Under the pieces are notes generated by a model. It searched no databases. It was given only the letters and a program-made list of their open reading frames with translations, and was not told the origin of the DNA. 64,000 nt of DNA from Pseudopedobacter sp035496935 (GTDB lineage: Bacteria; Bacteroidota; Bacteroidia; Sphingobacteriales; Sphingobacteriaceae): NCBI GenBank assembly GCA_035496935.1, contig DATJED010000023.1:1-64000 (forward strand), given 5' to 3'. Within the stretch, counting starts at the first letter, position 1. The number at the start of each line of letters is the position of its first letter. A program made the translations under genes and the position numbers. Positions 1-9,143 of this stretch are shown here, one piece after another.

Positions 1-1
1 C

Positions 2-11
2 GTTATAAGCC
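2..11 (+). repeat. 5' boundary core of cassette-like unit 1
   Basis: GTTATAAGCC lies at the very start of the window, about 20 bases before the TPR gene. It is the exact reverse complement of GGCTTATAAC at 762-771, just after that gene. In an integron cassette the G^TT... core at the 5' end pairs with the R'' core of the cassette's own 3' site. The identical core, in the same relation to its gene, recurs at 53105-53114 on the minus strand. Confidence 0.6.
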
Positions 12-31
12 ATTTTAAAACAACGACACCT

Positions 32-757
32 ATGAAAAAAACACTGACAATTTTAATCACATTCATTTCTATCACAGTATTCGGACAGACATATAGTGAA
101 GTTATGAATAACCAAATGACTTTTGAAAAATGGGAAAAAGAATCAAAAACCAACATTCGACTTTTACCAAAATACGGCAATGCGGTAAAGACTGAAGAGC
201 AAAAGAGATTAGACCAAGAATTGATTGAAACGTCTCTAAAAATTGATGGAACTCACAGAAAAGCTTCCGACCATATGATACAAGTTGGATTTAGTTATCT
301 CTATAGAGATATTAAGACTGCGATGTACAGATTTAATCAGGCATTTCTTCTAGACTCCACAAATAGTGATATTCACTGGGGTTATGGAGGTGTTTATATG
401 GTTTTAGGAAATTACGAACTTGCCAAAGAACAATATTTAGAAGGTCTTAAAATAAACCCAAACAATCCTCATCTTTTGACTGACTACGGAACTTATTTTA
501 TGATTCAATATTCAAATCTTCTAGAAGTATCGAAAAAAGATGCCGAAGAAAATTTAGACTTAGCAATTCAGACTTTTGACAAATCCTATGTGATAGACCC
601 AAATGACCAAAATACATCATACAAACTTTCGGTTGCATATTACGCCAAAGGAGATTGTAAAAATGCAACACTCTTTCTAGAAAAGTGTAAGGCTTTAGGT
701 GGCAAGCCAATTGACAAAGGTTATGAATCTGAATTAAAGAAAAAGTGCAAAAAATAA
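32..757 (+). CDS. Secreted TPR-repeat protein of unknown function
   Basis: 241 residues with an N-terminal signal peptide (lysine-rich start, hydrophobic core, cleavage near VFGQ at about residue 19), so the protein is exported. Residues of roughly 85-160 and 175-235 read as tetratricopeptide repeats: alternating small and large hydrophobics with motifs such as YELAKEQYLEGLKINPNN, and a second stretch around DKSYVIDPNDQN. TPRs usually mediate protein-protein contacts; no catalytic motif is visible and the partner is unknown. The gene sits alone between inverted core sequences (2-11 and 762-771), with an attC-like site after its stop codon. That makes it look like the single gene of an integron-type cassette rather than a member of a chromosomal operon. 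The start ATG is the one giving a clean signal peptide. Confidence 0.8.
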   Translation: MKKTLTILITFISITVFGQTYSEVMNNQMTFEKWEKESKTNIRLLPKYGNAVKTEEQKRLDQELIETSLKIDGTHRKASDHMIQVGFSYLYRDIKTAMYRFNQAFLLDSTNSDIHWGYGGVYMVLGNYELAKEQYLEGLKINPNNPHLLTDYGTYFMIQYSNLLEVSKKDAEENLDLAIQTFDKSYVIDPNDQNTSYKLSVAYYAKGDCKNATLFLEKCKALGGKPIDKGYESELKKKCKK

Positions 758-760
758 AAA

Positions 761-902
761 CGGCTTATAACAGCAAATTTGCACAAAAATGGCTGACGGT
801 GGTTTACGTCATTTCATCAGTTATTTACTTAATTTAGTACGGGTCGACAATGGTTCTGCAAGCAATGCCATTTCTGCGCAAATTTTCAAAACGTTACCAG
901 CA
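761..902 (+). repeat. attC-like recombination site (site A)
   Basis: About 142 bases with the architecture of an integron attC site. A left core GGCTTATAAC (762-771) is followed by an arm at 775-793. Its imperfect inverted partner is at 867-885 (17 of 19 positions complementary). A right core GTTACCAGC follows at 893-901. The central loop (794-866) is closely related to the one in site C at 52.6 kb. The left core matches the start of the unit it closes (2-11), while the right core matches the next unit's own end, as expected if cassettes moved as circles. The cores fit the canonical RYYYAAC/GTTRRRY consensus only partly, so this may be a divergent relative. Confidence 0.55.
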
Positions 903-906
903 AGCA

Positions 907-1440
907 ATGAAAACTAAAACTATCGTATTAACGCTATTATTTGGACTTGTATTCTTAAACACAAAAGCACAGGTTAACGAATTGACAAAATTTAAGATGT
1001 TCTGCTCTGCTCTTGATAATGATAGTACAGAACCAAACTATATTGTTGTGACTGTGAAAGACAAAAATACTGGTAAAACAAAAGAAATTTGTACTGAGGC
1101 GCCTTTTATTATGGGTGCGGTGGGACAAGAAACGGGTAATGGAAACATAGACCTTAAAAATTATAAATCGAGATATTTCGAATTTTCAAAAGATAGTGCT
1201 CTAATGAATATCAGTTTTGACCTTTACACGAAAAACGAACTGGATGCATTTAAACGGAAGATAAACGTCCCGAATATTGTCCAACAGGTTAAAAATGGTA
1301 TCCTTAAAAGTGAAACATTTATTGGAGATAGAAAAGAACAAATAATGTTTGCTCATTTAATGTTTAACAATGGAATAATGATGACACGAGGTTGCGTGGC
1401 AGGAAATATTTGTCAACTAACTTACTTTAAATCAAATTGA
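907..1440 (+). CDS. Small secreted hypothetical protein (cassette unit 2)
   Basis: 177 residues from ATG 907. An upstream in-frame ATG at 850 would translate part of the attC-like site, and only the 907 start gives a normal signal peptide (MKTKT, hydrophobic core, cleavage after NTKAQ). I recognise no family. The mature protein has a few cysteines (near residues 32, 61, 162 and 167), which could form disulphides in the periplasm. A conserved-looking central stretch contains GAVGQETGNGN. The gene is the only one in the interval between core GTTACCAGC (893-901) and its near-complement GCTGCTAAC (1458-1466). It therefore appears to be a second cassette-like unit directly after the TPR unit, in the same orientation. 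Confidence 0.7.
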   Translation: MKTKTIVLTLLFGLVFLNTKAQVNELTKFKMFCSALDNDSTEPNYIVVTVKDKNTGKTKEICTEAPFIMGAVGQETGNGNIDLKNYKSRYFEFSKDSALMNISFDLYTKNELDAFKRKINVPNIVQQVKNGILKSETFIGDRKEQIMFAHLMFNNGIMMTRGCVAGNICQLTYFKSN

Positions 1441-1457
1441 AGACTGGAAATTTGCCA

Positions 1458-1503
1458 GCTGCTAACAACAAATTATACAAAAATGGCTGACGGTGGTTTA
1501 CGT
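1458..1503 (+). repeat. attC-like left half-site (site B)
   Basis: GCTGCTAAC (1458-1466) is followed by 1477-1503, which repeats 783-809 of site A exactly over 27 bases. No partner arm or right-hand core follows, so this is a left half only. It marks the apparent end of the cassette-like pair. The core is complementary in 8 of 9 positions to GTTACCAGC at 893-901, the start of the unit it closes. Confidence 0.5.
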
Positions 1504-1598
1504 TAATTCCCTGTCTGTCCCAATCTATCCTTAGAATTCCGCAGAACGCTAAGGACAGATAAGATTAAGCTTGTAGAATAATTTTAGTTTTTGGTTAT

Positions 1599-1640
1599 AA
1601 ACCCGTCCATATTTATTTGAACGGGTTTTTTTATTTATTT
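1599..1640 (+). terminator. Rho-independent terminator
   Basis: Stem AAACCCGT (1599-1606) pairs with ACGGGTTT (1621-1628) across a 14-base loop and runs into a T-rich tail. It separates the cassette-like units from the regulator gene at 1719. A second weaker hairpin (CCTTAG near 1529 with CTAAGG near 1549) lies upstream. The rest of 1504-1718 shows nothing recognisable. Confidence 0.6.
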
Positions 1641-1718
1641 TAGACACCTAATAATTTAAATATACGTGTTAAGCCGACATTTATTTATTAGATTAGAGTT
1701 TGATTATAAAACCAATTA

Positions 1719-4700
1719 ATGCTTTTTTCCTGTAAATTTTTAAAACCGATTTGCTTCGTTTTCATCTGTTTTTTTGCAGAAACTGTTTTTGCCCAACAGA
1801 TTTCTAACATCAAAAGTTTAGGAATTGAAGATGGTTTGTCTAACAACTCCGTTCGTGTTGTTTTTCAAGATCACAAAGGCTATATGTGGTTCGGTACACA
1901 CGATGGCTTAAACCGTTACGATGGTTACGAGTTTGAAATTTTCAGGAACAGCATCAACGATAGCACTTCCATCCCTCATAATTTTATTTATACCATAGCC
2001 GAAGACAACAGTGGGAAACTGTACGTAGGAACAGGGCAGGGAGTGAGCATATACGATCCCTTGCTCAGGAAATTTTCTCCGCTTTACATGAAAAGGTTCA
2101 GAAATGGATTGCTTAACAAGGTTGAAAACTCTGTAAACATTATCCAGTCTGATGGTAAAGGCACAATATACGTCGGGACCAATGGTGTAGGATTATTGGT
2201 AAAACAAGCTGGCCAAAATGAAAGCATTCAAATTCCATTAAAAAATGGTTCGGCAGAGATAGAGGGGTATAATGTATCAGCAATAAGCTTTGACCATAAA
2301 GGCGGGGTTTGGGTATTTATTCCCGACTTTGGATTATTTAAATACGATTATAGTGCTAAAAAATTAGTCCCTATCAACACCGAGCAGAAAGATGCTAGTG
2401 GGATGGTGATAGATGCCGAAGACAATGTTTGGATAGGCACCGAATCAGGTATTTACAAGTATCATCCCGAAAGTAAAAAATGGTCTAGAGGCACTCAAAG
2501 CTCGTATTTATTAACAAATCAGGTATCCAGCCTGTTGCTTGATAAAAGCAATAGATTATGGGTAGGCCTGCCAGGGAAAGGACTTGCGGTTCTAAATCTT
2601 AAAAGCGGTGAATCACTACTTTTACAAAGTGGCCATACAGATCAAAGCCTTACCAGCCAGTCGGTAAGCAGTGTTTTTGAAGACAGCGAAGGACGTAAAT
2701 GGGTAGCAACTTTAAATGGCGGAATCAATATTATTCAGCCTCGGCACTCAAAGTTTAAAACAATTGCCAATAATCCCTTCAATTCAAACAGTCTTACCGC
2801 TAATTTTGCGTCTACATTTTTTGAAGACCAGCAACACAATTTATGGATAGGCACAGAAAGTAATGGCTTTAGTATCTGGAACCGCCAAAATAATACTTTT
2901 AATAGTTACCATTATCAAGCAAATGCCAATTCCTTGAGCAACAACTGGGTAACCTCCATTAAGCAGGATTATTTAGGAAACATGTGGATAGCCACTTTTG
3001 GCGGAGGCATCAATCGGTTTAACCCACAATCGAAATCTTTTAAACATTATAGTTGCTATAACCCGGCGGTTGCTTTAAACAACCGTAACATTTTGCAACT
3101 TTATGAAGACAGAAATAAGGATTTATGGGCGGCAACCTATAGTTCCGGAAGGTTATATAGGTACAACCGTAACCAGGATAAGTTTGAGGTTTTTGACCAG
3201 CAGTTGACAGATATTTATTTCTTAACCGAGGACCGGAACGGAAATTTTTTAGCCGGCAACGCCTCTCAATTTATCCAGATTGACAGGAAATCAAAAAAAC
3301 ATAAGTTCTATAATATAGGTAAGCCGGTGCGGGCAATTTACCGGGACCGCGAAGGGCAACTTTGGTTAGGTACAGAAGGCGGTGGTTTACTGTTGTTTAG
3401 CCTTTCTTCGGGGAAAGTCATCGAAAGATTTTCTACCGATGACGGACTTTCCAACAATTCCATCCTCAGCATTTTGGAAGACGGCGACCATAATTTATGG
3501 ATGAGTACTTTTAACGGGCTTATTAAATTTAATACAAAATCCAGAAAAGTAACCAATTACTATCAGGAAGATGGCTTGCAAAGTAACCAGTTCTTTTATC
3601 GCTCGGCTGATAAGTTAAGTTCTGGAGAAATGGTTTTTGGCGGTGTAAAAGGCTTCAATATATTTTATCCCGATAGCATTAAAGCCACCACAAAAGTTCA
3701 ACCGCTGTTGATTACTAGTATTAAAGTGCATGGCAAGCTTTTAACCAGTGAAAGCGAATTTGTAAACGAAGCCGATAAAAATAGGATTACGTCCTTACGT
3801 TTGCCTTATGACGATGCCGTAATTTCGGTCAACTTTGCAACTTTGGAATATTCTTCGCCAGGTTCTATTAAGTACGCCTATTATTTAAAAGGATGGGACA
3901 AAAGCTGGAATTATTCTGGCAAACTGCGTTCGGCAAATTACACCAGTTTACACGAGGGGCATTATACCTTGCACATCAAATCCACAAATGCCGCCGGCAT
4001 TTGGAACAGTACAGAAAAAGTATTGGAAATTACCGTTCTTCCGCCTTGGTGGCGTACCTGGTGGGCTTATTTAATTTATTTGTTCGTTGTTTTTCTTTTG
4101 ATCCGGAAATTTGTGGTTTATCAGCGTGACAAGGAAAGACTCAAGTTTCAGGTAGAGTTATCAGCCAATAAAATGGCGCAGGAGAAAGAATTGCATGATA
4201 AAAAGCTTTCGTTTTTTACGCACATTTCCCACGAGTTTAGAACGCCGCTTACCTTAATCATCAACCCAATTAAAGAGTTTTTAAACAGCAAATCACGCCA
4301 GGTAGAAACACGGGAATTAATTGTGGTTTACAGAAACGCCCGTCGCTTGCTGAGTTTGGTAGATCAGCTATTGCATTTCCAAAAAGCCAACCCCGATAAG
4401 CTTAAAGTAAGCTATTTTAACTTAGTGAATTTTTGCAAAGAGGTTTTCTTATGTTTTGTGCAACAAGCAAAATCCAAAGAAATAACGTTTGAGTTTAGTT
4501 CGTCGCAAGAAAGCATTGAAGTTTTGGCAGATAAGGAAAAATTAGAAATCGCAATTTTTAATTTGATATCCAATGCTTTAAAATATACGGCTTCGGGGGG
4601 TTCAATACATGTCTCAGTTGAAGATGAAGGCGAAAGTGTGAATATTAGTGTAAAAGATAGCGGAGTTGGAATCTCGGAAGAAGTGGGAGAAACCATTTTT

Positions 4701-5828
4701 AACAGGTTTTACCAGGTTACGGATAAAGAAAATTATAAAGGCGGGTTTGGTATTGGACTATATGTAGTAAAAGAAATTATGGAAAGCCACCACGGCAAGG
4801 TGAGCTACCATAGCGTAAAAGACCAAGGCACAACTTTTAACTTAAGCCTACCAAAAAAAGCCGATTTTGATGATATGGTGATTGAGTATTCCAACGACAC
4901 ACCTATGCACACCGAAGAACGGATAGAAATTGAAGATCCACAAGAAATTCAGTCCAGTGTAATAGTCCGAAATGCTCCGGACATTAATATCGTTTCCGAA
5001 AAAAGCACCATTTTACTGGTTGATGACAACTTGGAAATACGCAATTATATCAAAAGTATTTTTGAAGCCGATTATTTGATTATGGAGGCCGGCAGTGCGG
5101 AAGCCGCATTTGAAATGATAGAAAATGAAATCCCTAATTTGGTAATAACCGATGTAGTTATGGGAGAAATGAGCGGGGTAGATTTATGCCAAAGAATTAA
5201 AGAAGATGCGGCCTTGATGCATATTCCGGTAATTTTGTTAACATCTGGAAGCACCGCAGAGCTGAAGTTAAAGGGCATTGAAAACGGTGCTGATGATTTT
5301 ATAACGAAACCTTTCGATAAAGAAATTTTGGTGGCAAGGGTAGCCAATCTTTTACGGAGCAGGCTCAATCTTCACCAGCATTTTTATAACCAAATAACGC
5401 TTAAAGCAGATGATCATTCGGTATCGCCAGATTTAAAGAAATTCTTAGAAAACTGTATAGAAATAACAGAGAAACATTTGGACGATAAGGATTTTAACGT
5501 AAAACAATTGGCTGATGAACTGGATATGAGCCACTCTGCACTATACAAAAAGGTGAAGCTAATCTCGGGCAAATCTATTAACGAATTTATCCGTTTTATC
5601 CGCTTAAGAAAGGTTGCCCAACTTTTTATAAATACAGATTGTAAAGTGAATGAAGGAGCCTATCAGGCAGGCTTTAACGACATCAGGTATTTTAGAGAGC
5701 AGTTTGCAAAAGTGTTTGGGATCAACCCTTCTGAGTATATCAGAACCTATCGAAACGTTGGAAGCAAATCTTACAAGATTGGCGAAAAGTTTCGGAGTAG
5801 TAAAACTGTAAAACATGTGGAATTATAA
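1719..5828 (+). CDS. Hybrid two-component sensor/AraC regulator (HTCS)
   Basis: 1369 residues, the usual size of a Bacteroidota HTCS that senses an oligosaccharide in the periplasm and activates a nearby glycan-utilisation locus. Order: signal peptide (1-25); two beta-propellers of Reg_prop repeats (about 30-660, with recurrent WIGT/WFGT motifs beginning at GLSNNSV); Y_Y_Y domain (about 690-770); one transmembrane helix (about 780-800); HisKA with the phospho-acceptor in SHEFRTP (about 837); HATPase (NLISNALKYT near 947 and a G-box GFGIGLYV); receiver with VITDVV Asp near 1143; AraC-type HTH (about 1254-1350, ending FGINPSEYIRTYR). The seven downstream genes share its strand and encode secreted glycan enzymes, so they are its probable regulon. 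The ligand is inferred to be an arabinogalactan or pectin-side-chain fragment. Confidence 0.93.
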   Translation: MLFSCKFLKPICFVFICFFAETVFAQQISNIKSLGIEDGLSNNSVRVVFQDHKGYMWFGTHDGLNRYDGYEFEIFRNSINDSTSIPHNFIYTIAEDNSGKLYVGTGQGVSIYDPLLRKFSPLYMKRFRNGLLNKVENSVNIIQSDGKGTIYVGTNGVGLLVKQAGQNESIQIPLKNGSAEIEGYNVSAISFDHKGGVWVFIPDFGLFKYDYSAKKLVPINTEQKDASGMVIDAEDNVWIGTESGIYKYHPESKKWSRGTQSSYLLTNQVSSLLLDKSNRLWVGLPGKGLAVLNLKSGESLLLQSGHTDQSLTSQSVSSVFEDSEGRKWVATLNGGINIIQPRHSKFKTIANNPFNSNSLTANFASTFFEDQQHNLWIGTESNGFSIWNRQNNTFNSYHYQANANSLSNNWVTSIKQDYLGNMWIATFGGGINRFNPQSKSFKHYSCYNPAVALNNRNILQLYEDRNKDLWAATYSSGRLYRYNRNQDKFEVFDQQLTDIYFLTEDRNGNFLAGNASQFIQIDRKSKKHKFYNIGKPVRAIYRDREGQLWLGTEGGGLLLFSLSSGKVIERFSTDDGLSNNSILSILEDGDHNLWMSTFNGLIKFNTKSRKVTNYYQEDGLQSNQFFYRSADKLSSGEMVFGGVKGFNIFYPDSIKATTKVQPLLITSIKVHGKLLTSESEFVNEADKNRITSLRLPYDDAVISVNFATLEYSSPGSIKYAYYLKGWDKSWNYSGKLRSANYTSLHEGHYTLHIKSTNAAGIWNSTEKVLEITVLPPWWRTWWAYLIYLFVVFLLIRKFVVYQRDKERLKFQVELSANKMAQEKELHDKKLSFFTHISHEFRTPLTLIINPIKEFLNSKSRQVETRELIVVYRNARRLLSLVDQLLHFQKANPDKLKVSYFNLVNFCKEVFLCFVQQAKSKEITFEFSSSQESIEVLADKEKLEIAIFNLISNALKYTASGGSIHVSVEDEGESVNISVKDSGVGISEEVGETIFNRFYQVTDKENYKGGFGIGLYVVKEIMESHHGKVSYHSVKDQGTTFNLSLPKKADFDDMVIEYSNDTPMHTEERIEIEDPQEIQSSVIVRNAPDINIVSEKSTILLVDDNLEIRNYIKSIFEADYLIMEAGSAEAAFEMIENEIPNLVITDVVMGEMSGVDLCQRIKEDAALMHIPVILLTSGSTAELKLKGIENGADDFITKPFDKEILVARVANLLRSRLNLHQHFYNQITLKADDHSVSPDLKKFLENCIEITEKHLDDKDFNVKQLADELDMSHSALYKKVKLISGKSINEFIRFIRLRKVAQLFINTDCKVNEGAYQAGFNDIRYFREQFAKVFGINPSEYIRTYRNVGSKSYKIGEKFRSSKTVKHVEL

Positions 5829-5837
5829 AGAAATGAG

Positions 5838-5859
5838 GCGGTAAATCCGAATTTACCGC
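5838..5859 (+). terminator. Hairpin after the HTCS gene
   Basis: GCGGTAAAT (5838-5846) and ATTTACCGC (5851-5859) form a perfect 9-bp stem with a 4-base loop, 10 bases after the HTCS stop codon. There is no strong T run, so it may be a weak terminator or RNA-stabilising hairpin between the regulator and the enzyme operon. Confidence 0.45.
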
Positions 5860-5929
5860 TCTCAATTGCAAAACCCGCCCCCCATGTATTTAGGAAGTTT
5901 TTTTCAAATTGCAGGCTATTTAAACGGCT

Positions 5930-6916
5930 ATGATTATAAAACCTACCAAAACAGTAATCCTATTATTGCAAATTATCGGTCTGGTAGTTTGTGGCCATAC
6001 GCAACTTAAGGCACAAGAACAAATTAAACCGGCGCAACTTTGGTTTGACGCCAGCGGTAAGCATATTAACGCACATGGCGGTGGTTTAATAGCTGTTAAG
6101 GATAAATATTATTGGTTCGGCGAGAAAAGAGGCAAATCAATGTCAGAAGGTGTAAACATATATTCCTCCTCAGATCTCGTAAACTGGCATGAAGAAGGTT
6201 TGGCGCTGAATGTCATGGATGATCCAACGAGTGATATTTCTAGAGGGTGCATCATCGAACGGCCTAAAGTAATTTACAATTCTAAAACAAAACAATTTGT
6301 AATGTGGTTTCACCTTGAACTAAAAGGACATGGATATAATGCTGCAAGGGCAGGAGTTGCAGTTAGCGACAATGTAACTGGTCCTTACCATTTTTTGAAG
6401 AGTTTCCGCCCGAACGGAAATATGTCAAGAGATATGACACTTTTTGTTGACAAAAACGGAGAGGCTTATCAAATATATTCGTCAAATGAAAACTATGACC
6501 TTCGGATTGTTCGTCTTACAGATGATTACCTAAGCCCAACAGCTCAAGATTCTCTACTTTTTAGCAAGCACAGAGAAGCGCCAGCTTTATTTAGGGTTAA
6601 AAATAATTACTACCTAATCACTAGCGGATGTACCGGATGGGCGCCAAACGAAGCGAGTGTGCATGTTGCAAAATCGCTGTTTGGGCCTTGGAAATACATG
6701 GGTGACCCGATGAGCGGTCCAGATTCTAAAACCACTTTTGGTGCGCAATCGACTTTTGTGTTTCAGATTCCAGAAAAAAACAAATGGATTTTTATGGCCG
6801 ATAGGTGGAATCCGAAGAATTTAACGGACAGCAGATATGTGTGGTTACCGATTGATATTGACCGGAACGGTGATATTTTAATCAATTGGAAGGATAAATG
6901 GTCGCCCGATGAATAG
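5930..6916 (+). CDS. GH43 glycosidase, subfamily 24-like (exo-beta-1,3-galactanase candidate)
   Basis: 328 residues with a signal peptide ending near LKAQ. The N-terminal motif INAHGGGLI followed by YYWFGEKRG is characteristic of the GH43 branch containing exo-beta-1,3-galactanases. Those enzymes release galactose or branched disaccharides from the beta-1,3-galactan backbone of type II arabinogalactan. The usual GH43 base motif (RDP) is absent at the start, as known for subfamily 24. Candidate acidic residues are Asp in SRDMTLF and Glu in HREAPALF. It is the first gene of the enzyme cluster. Subfamily assignment is from motif recognition, and the exact linkage is inferred. Confidence 0.8.
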   Translation: MIIKPTKTVILLLQIIGLVVCGHTQLKAQEQIKPAQLWFDASGKHINAHGGGLIAVKDKYYWFGEKRGKSMSEGVNIYSSSDLVNWHEEGLALNVMDDPTSDISRGCIIERPKVIYNSKTKQFVMWFHLELKGHGYNAARAGVAVSDNVTGPYHFLKSFRPNGNMSRDMTLFVDKNGEAYQIYSSNENYDLRIVRLTDDYLSPTAQDSLLFSKHREAPALFRVKNNYYLITSGCTGWAPNEASVHVAKSLFGPWKYMGDPMSGPDSKTTFGAQSTFVFQIPEKNKWIFMADRWNPKNLTDSRYVWLPIDIDRNGDILINWKDKWSPDE

Positions 6917-7034
6917 CTCTAATTGCTGGTACTATTTTATCCCCTAAAAAATCCTATTATACCTACTTTAATTTTGTTTAAAATAGACTTTCTTAGGGTT
7001 TTTAAGAAAAAGTTAATTAAATCTTCAATACTAA

Positions 7035-9086
7035 ATGATAAGATTCAATAAAGGGAAGAAAAGTTTTAACATGCTTTGCTGGCTAAAGCTGAATTTAATA
7101 TTTGTCTTGCTTTTCTTTGCGTCAAATGCCTCGTTTGGTCAAAATGTTTGGTCTTACGGAAAAGTTGAGAAACAGCCCGACGCTTTTACTACACCTTTAA
7201 ATCACGAATTAAGCCCTTACACAGGGATGAGCCGGCAACATTGGAAAGAAGCTGGTCAATATCTGCTATCAGGCGCATTTTCTTACATCAATAATTTAAA
7301 TGACCCGATGGAATTTCCGAAACAGCCGGGAAAAAGCTATCCAAAAGACGATTCGCCAAATGCAACGGAAAAACTGGAAGGTTTATGTCGTACCATGTTT
7401 ATCGCCACACCTTTGTTAAAAGAAAATCCAAATCTTAAACTCAATAATATTTCGGTTGCGGATTATTATCGTCACCAACTTACTCGTTTGCTTGATTCAA
7501 ATACCAATGTTTACACGCCACATCTTAAAAAAAATGGCGGACCAAGTCAGACCTTGGTGGAGTTTGGTGGGTTAGCGGTTTCTTTATTTGCTGCGCCAGA
7601 AGTTTATTGGCAGCCTTTGCCGCAAGCTGTTAAAGATTCTTTGGCAAATACCATGTTAAGTTATGGCAACGGCCCAACTATAGGCATGAACTGGCGTTTC
7701 TTCAATATTTTTATCCTTAGTTTTTTCAAAAGTCAGGGCTATCAAATCCGAGAAGATTATTTAGAAGAGCTGTTGCAGCAAACGCTAAAACAATATGACG
7801 GACAAGGCTGGTACAACGATAGCCCGTACTACGATTATTACAGCATGTGGGCTTTTCAAATGTACGGTACTTTATGGTCGCAGTTTTATGGCAATAAGTA
7901 TGAACCAAAAATCGCAGAGCAGTTCCATACCAATCTCGAAAGCTTAAGTCATAATTATCCGCTAATGTTTGGTCGTAACGGTGAGATGATTATGTGGGGA
8001 CGAAGCATCACTTACAGAATGGCAGCCGCGGTACCTTTCCCAATGATGGGCTTTTTAAACGACCCGAAAATTAATTACGGGTGGATGAGGCGTATTGCTT
8101 CCGGAACGATGCTACAGTTTTTGCAAAACCCGGATTGGATAAAGGATAACATTCCAACATTGGGTTTTTATGGAGCCTTTGAGCCTGGCATTCAACCCTA
8201 TAGCTGTAGAGGCAGTGTTTTTTGGATGGGAAAACTATTTTTAGGATTGCTGGTTCCTGAAAACAACAACTTCTGGACAGTAAAAGAAAACGAAGGCGAT
8301 TGGAATAACTTCGAGAAAAATAAAGTTTATAACCACTTTTTAGAAGATCCTAAAATCCTGATTAGCAATTACCCAGCTATTGGTGCTTCAGAAATCAGAG
8401 CTTGGTGCAACAGTAAAACCGCTGGTTACTATCAGGGTACAGAAAACTACAATCGTTTATCGTATAACAGTGCTTTTCCTTGGCAAGCCGATGGTAAAAA
8501 TGGAGAAGTAGCAATGAATTACGTTTTCGAAAACACAAAAGGAGATTGGGAAGCGCTTCGTATGTTTTCTTTCGATAAATACGAAAACGGAATTTATTAT
8601 CGGAAAGCCGTTTTAGCTTCGGATACGTCGGTAAAAATAAATCTCGCCGATATTACCCTCGCAAATGGGATTTTAAGAATCGATACTTACAATAGCAATC
8701 AAACTATCAAAACCCGATTAGGCCATTACGCACTGCCACAGATTGACAAACCTATCGTTACAAAAGTTGTGAAAGTGCAAGGAAAAGAGGTTAAAATTAT
8801 CGATAACGGAATTTACCAATTAGCAATGGTGCCAGTTTATGGATGGGAAAGTACAGAATTTGTTAATGCAAAAGGATTAAATCCTGTTAAAGAAAACAGT
8901 ACTACGATTAACGCCAACGCTATTTTTAATAAAAATGCAACTTATAGTGTTTTGATGCTTTGGAAAAAATCAGGAGAAAAGTGGAGCAGTAAAGAATTGA
9001 TGCCAATAAAGGATTTTAAAATTTCAGGAAACGGAAAGGTAACTTTTCGCTTAAATAATGAGGTTAAAACTTTGAGTTGGCAATAA
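7035..9086 (+). CDS. DUF2264 family secreted protein
   Basis: 683 residues. A hydrophobic N terminus (cleavage near ASFGQ, residue 36) indicates export. The start of the mature part (NHELSPYTGMSRQHW, then YLLSGAFSYI) and the aromatic-rich middle (GWYNDSPYYDYYSMWAFQMYG) are typical of DUF2264, an alpha/alpha-toroid family found in polysaccharide loci. I recall that some proteins of this type were later assigned glucuronidase activity, but cannot confirm it for this one. Residues after about 560 look like a beta-rich C-terminal domain. A second, shorter DUF2264 paralogue follows at once. A role in removing uronic acid or a related capping sugar is an inference from the neighbours. Confidence 0.82.
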   Translation: MIRFNKGKKSFNMLCWLKLNLIFVLLFFASNASFGQNVWSYGKVEKQPDAFTTPLNHELSPYTGMSRQHWKEAGQYLLSGAFSYINNLNDPMEFPKQPGKSYPKDDSPNATEKLEGLCRTMFIATPLLKENPNLKLNNISVADYYRHQLTRLLDSNTNVYTPHLKKNGGPSQTLVEFGGLAVSLFAAPEVYWQPLPQAVKDSLANTMLSYGNGPTIGMNWRFFNIFILSFFKSQGYQIREDYLEELLQQTLKQYDGQGWYNDSPYYDYYSMWAFQMYGTLWSQFYGNKYEPKIAEQFHTNLESLSHNYPLMFGRNGEMIMWGRSITYRMAAAVPFPMMGFLNDPKINYGWMRRIASGTMLQFLQNPDWIKDNIPTLGFYGAFEPGIQPYSCRGSVFWMGKLFLGLLVPENNNFWTVKENEGDWNNFEKNKVYNHFLEDPKILISNYPAIGASEIRAWCNSKTAGYYQGTENYNRLSYNSAFPWQADGKNGEVAMNYVFENTKGDWEALRMFSFDKYENGIYYRKAVLASDTSVKINLADITLANGILRIDTYNSNQTIKTRLGHYALPQIDKPIVTKVVKVQGKEVKIIDNGIYQLAMVPVYGWESTEFVNAKGLNPVKENSTTINANAIFNKNATYSVLMLWKKSGEKWSSKELMPIKDFKISGNGKVTFRLNNEVKTLSWQ

Positions 9087-9143
9087 GCTAAACGGAATTT
9101 AACCGAAGGAGTTTAGATAATACAAAATCGTAAAAATAAGAAG

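Noticed and set aside
1515..1558. Inverted TCTGTCC/GGACAGA and CCTTAG/CTAAGG pairs as the missing half of site B
   Set aside because: Neither pair matches the arm or core of site B, so they cannot complete it; they may be an unrelated hairpin.
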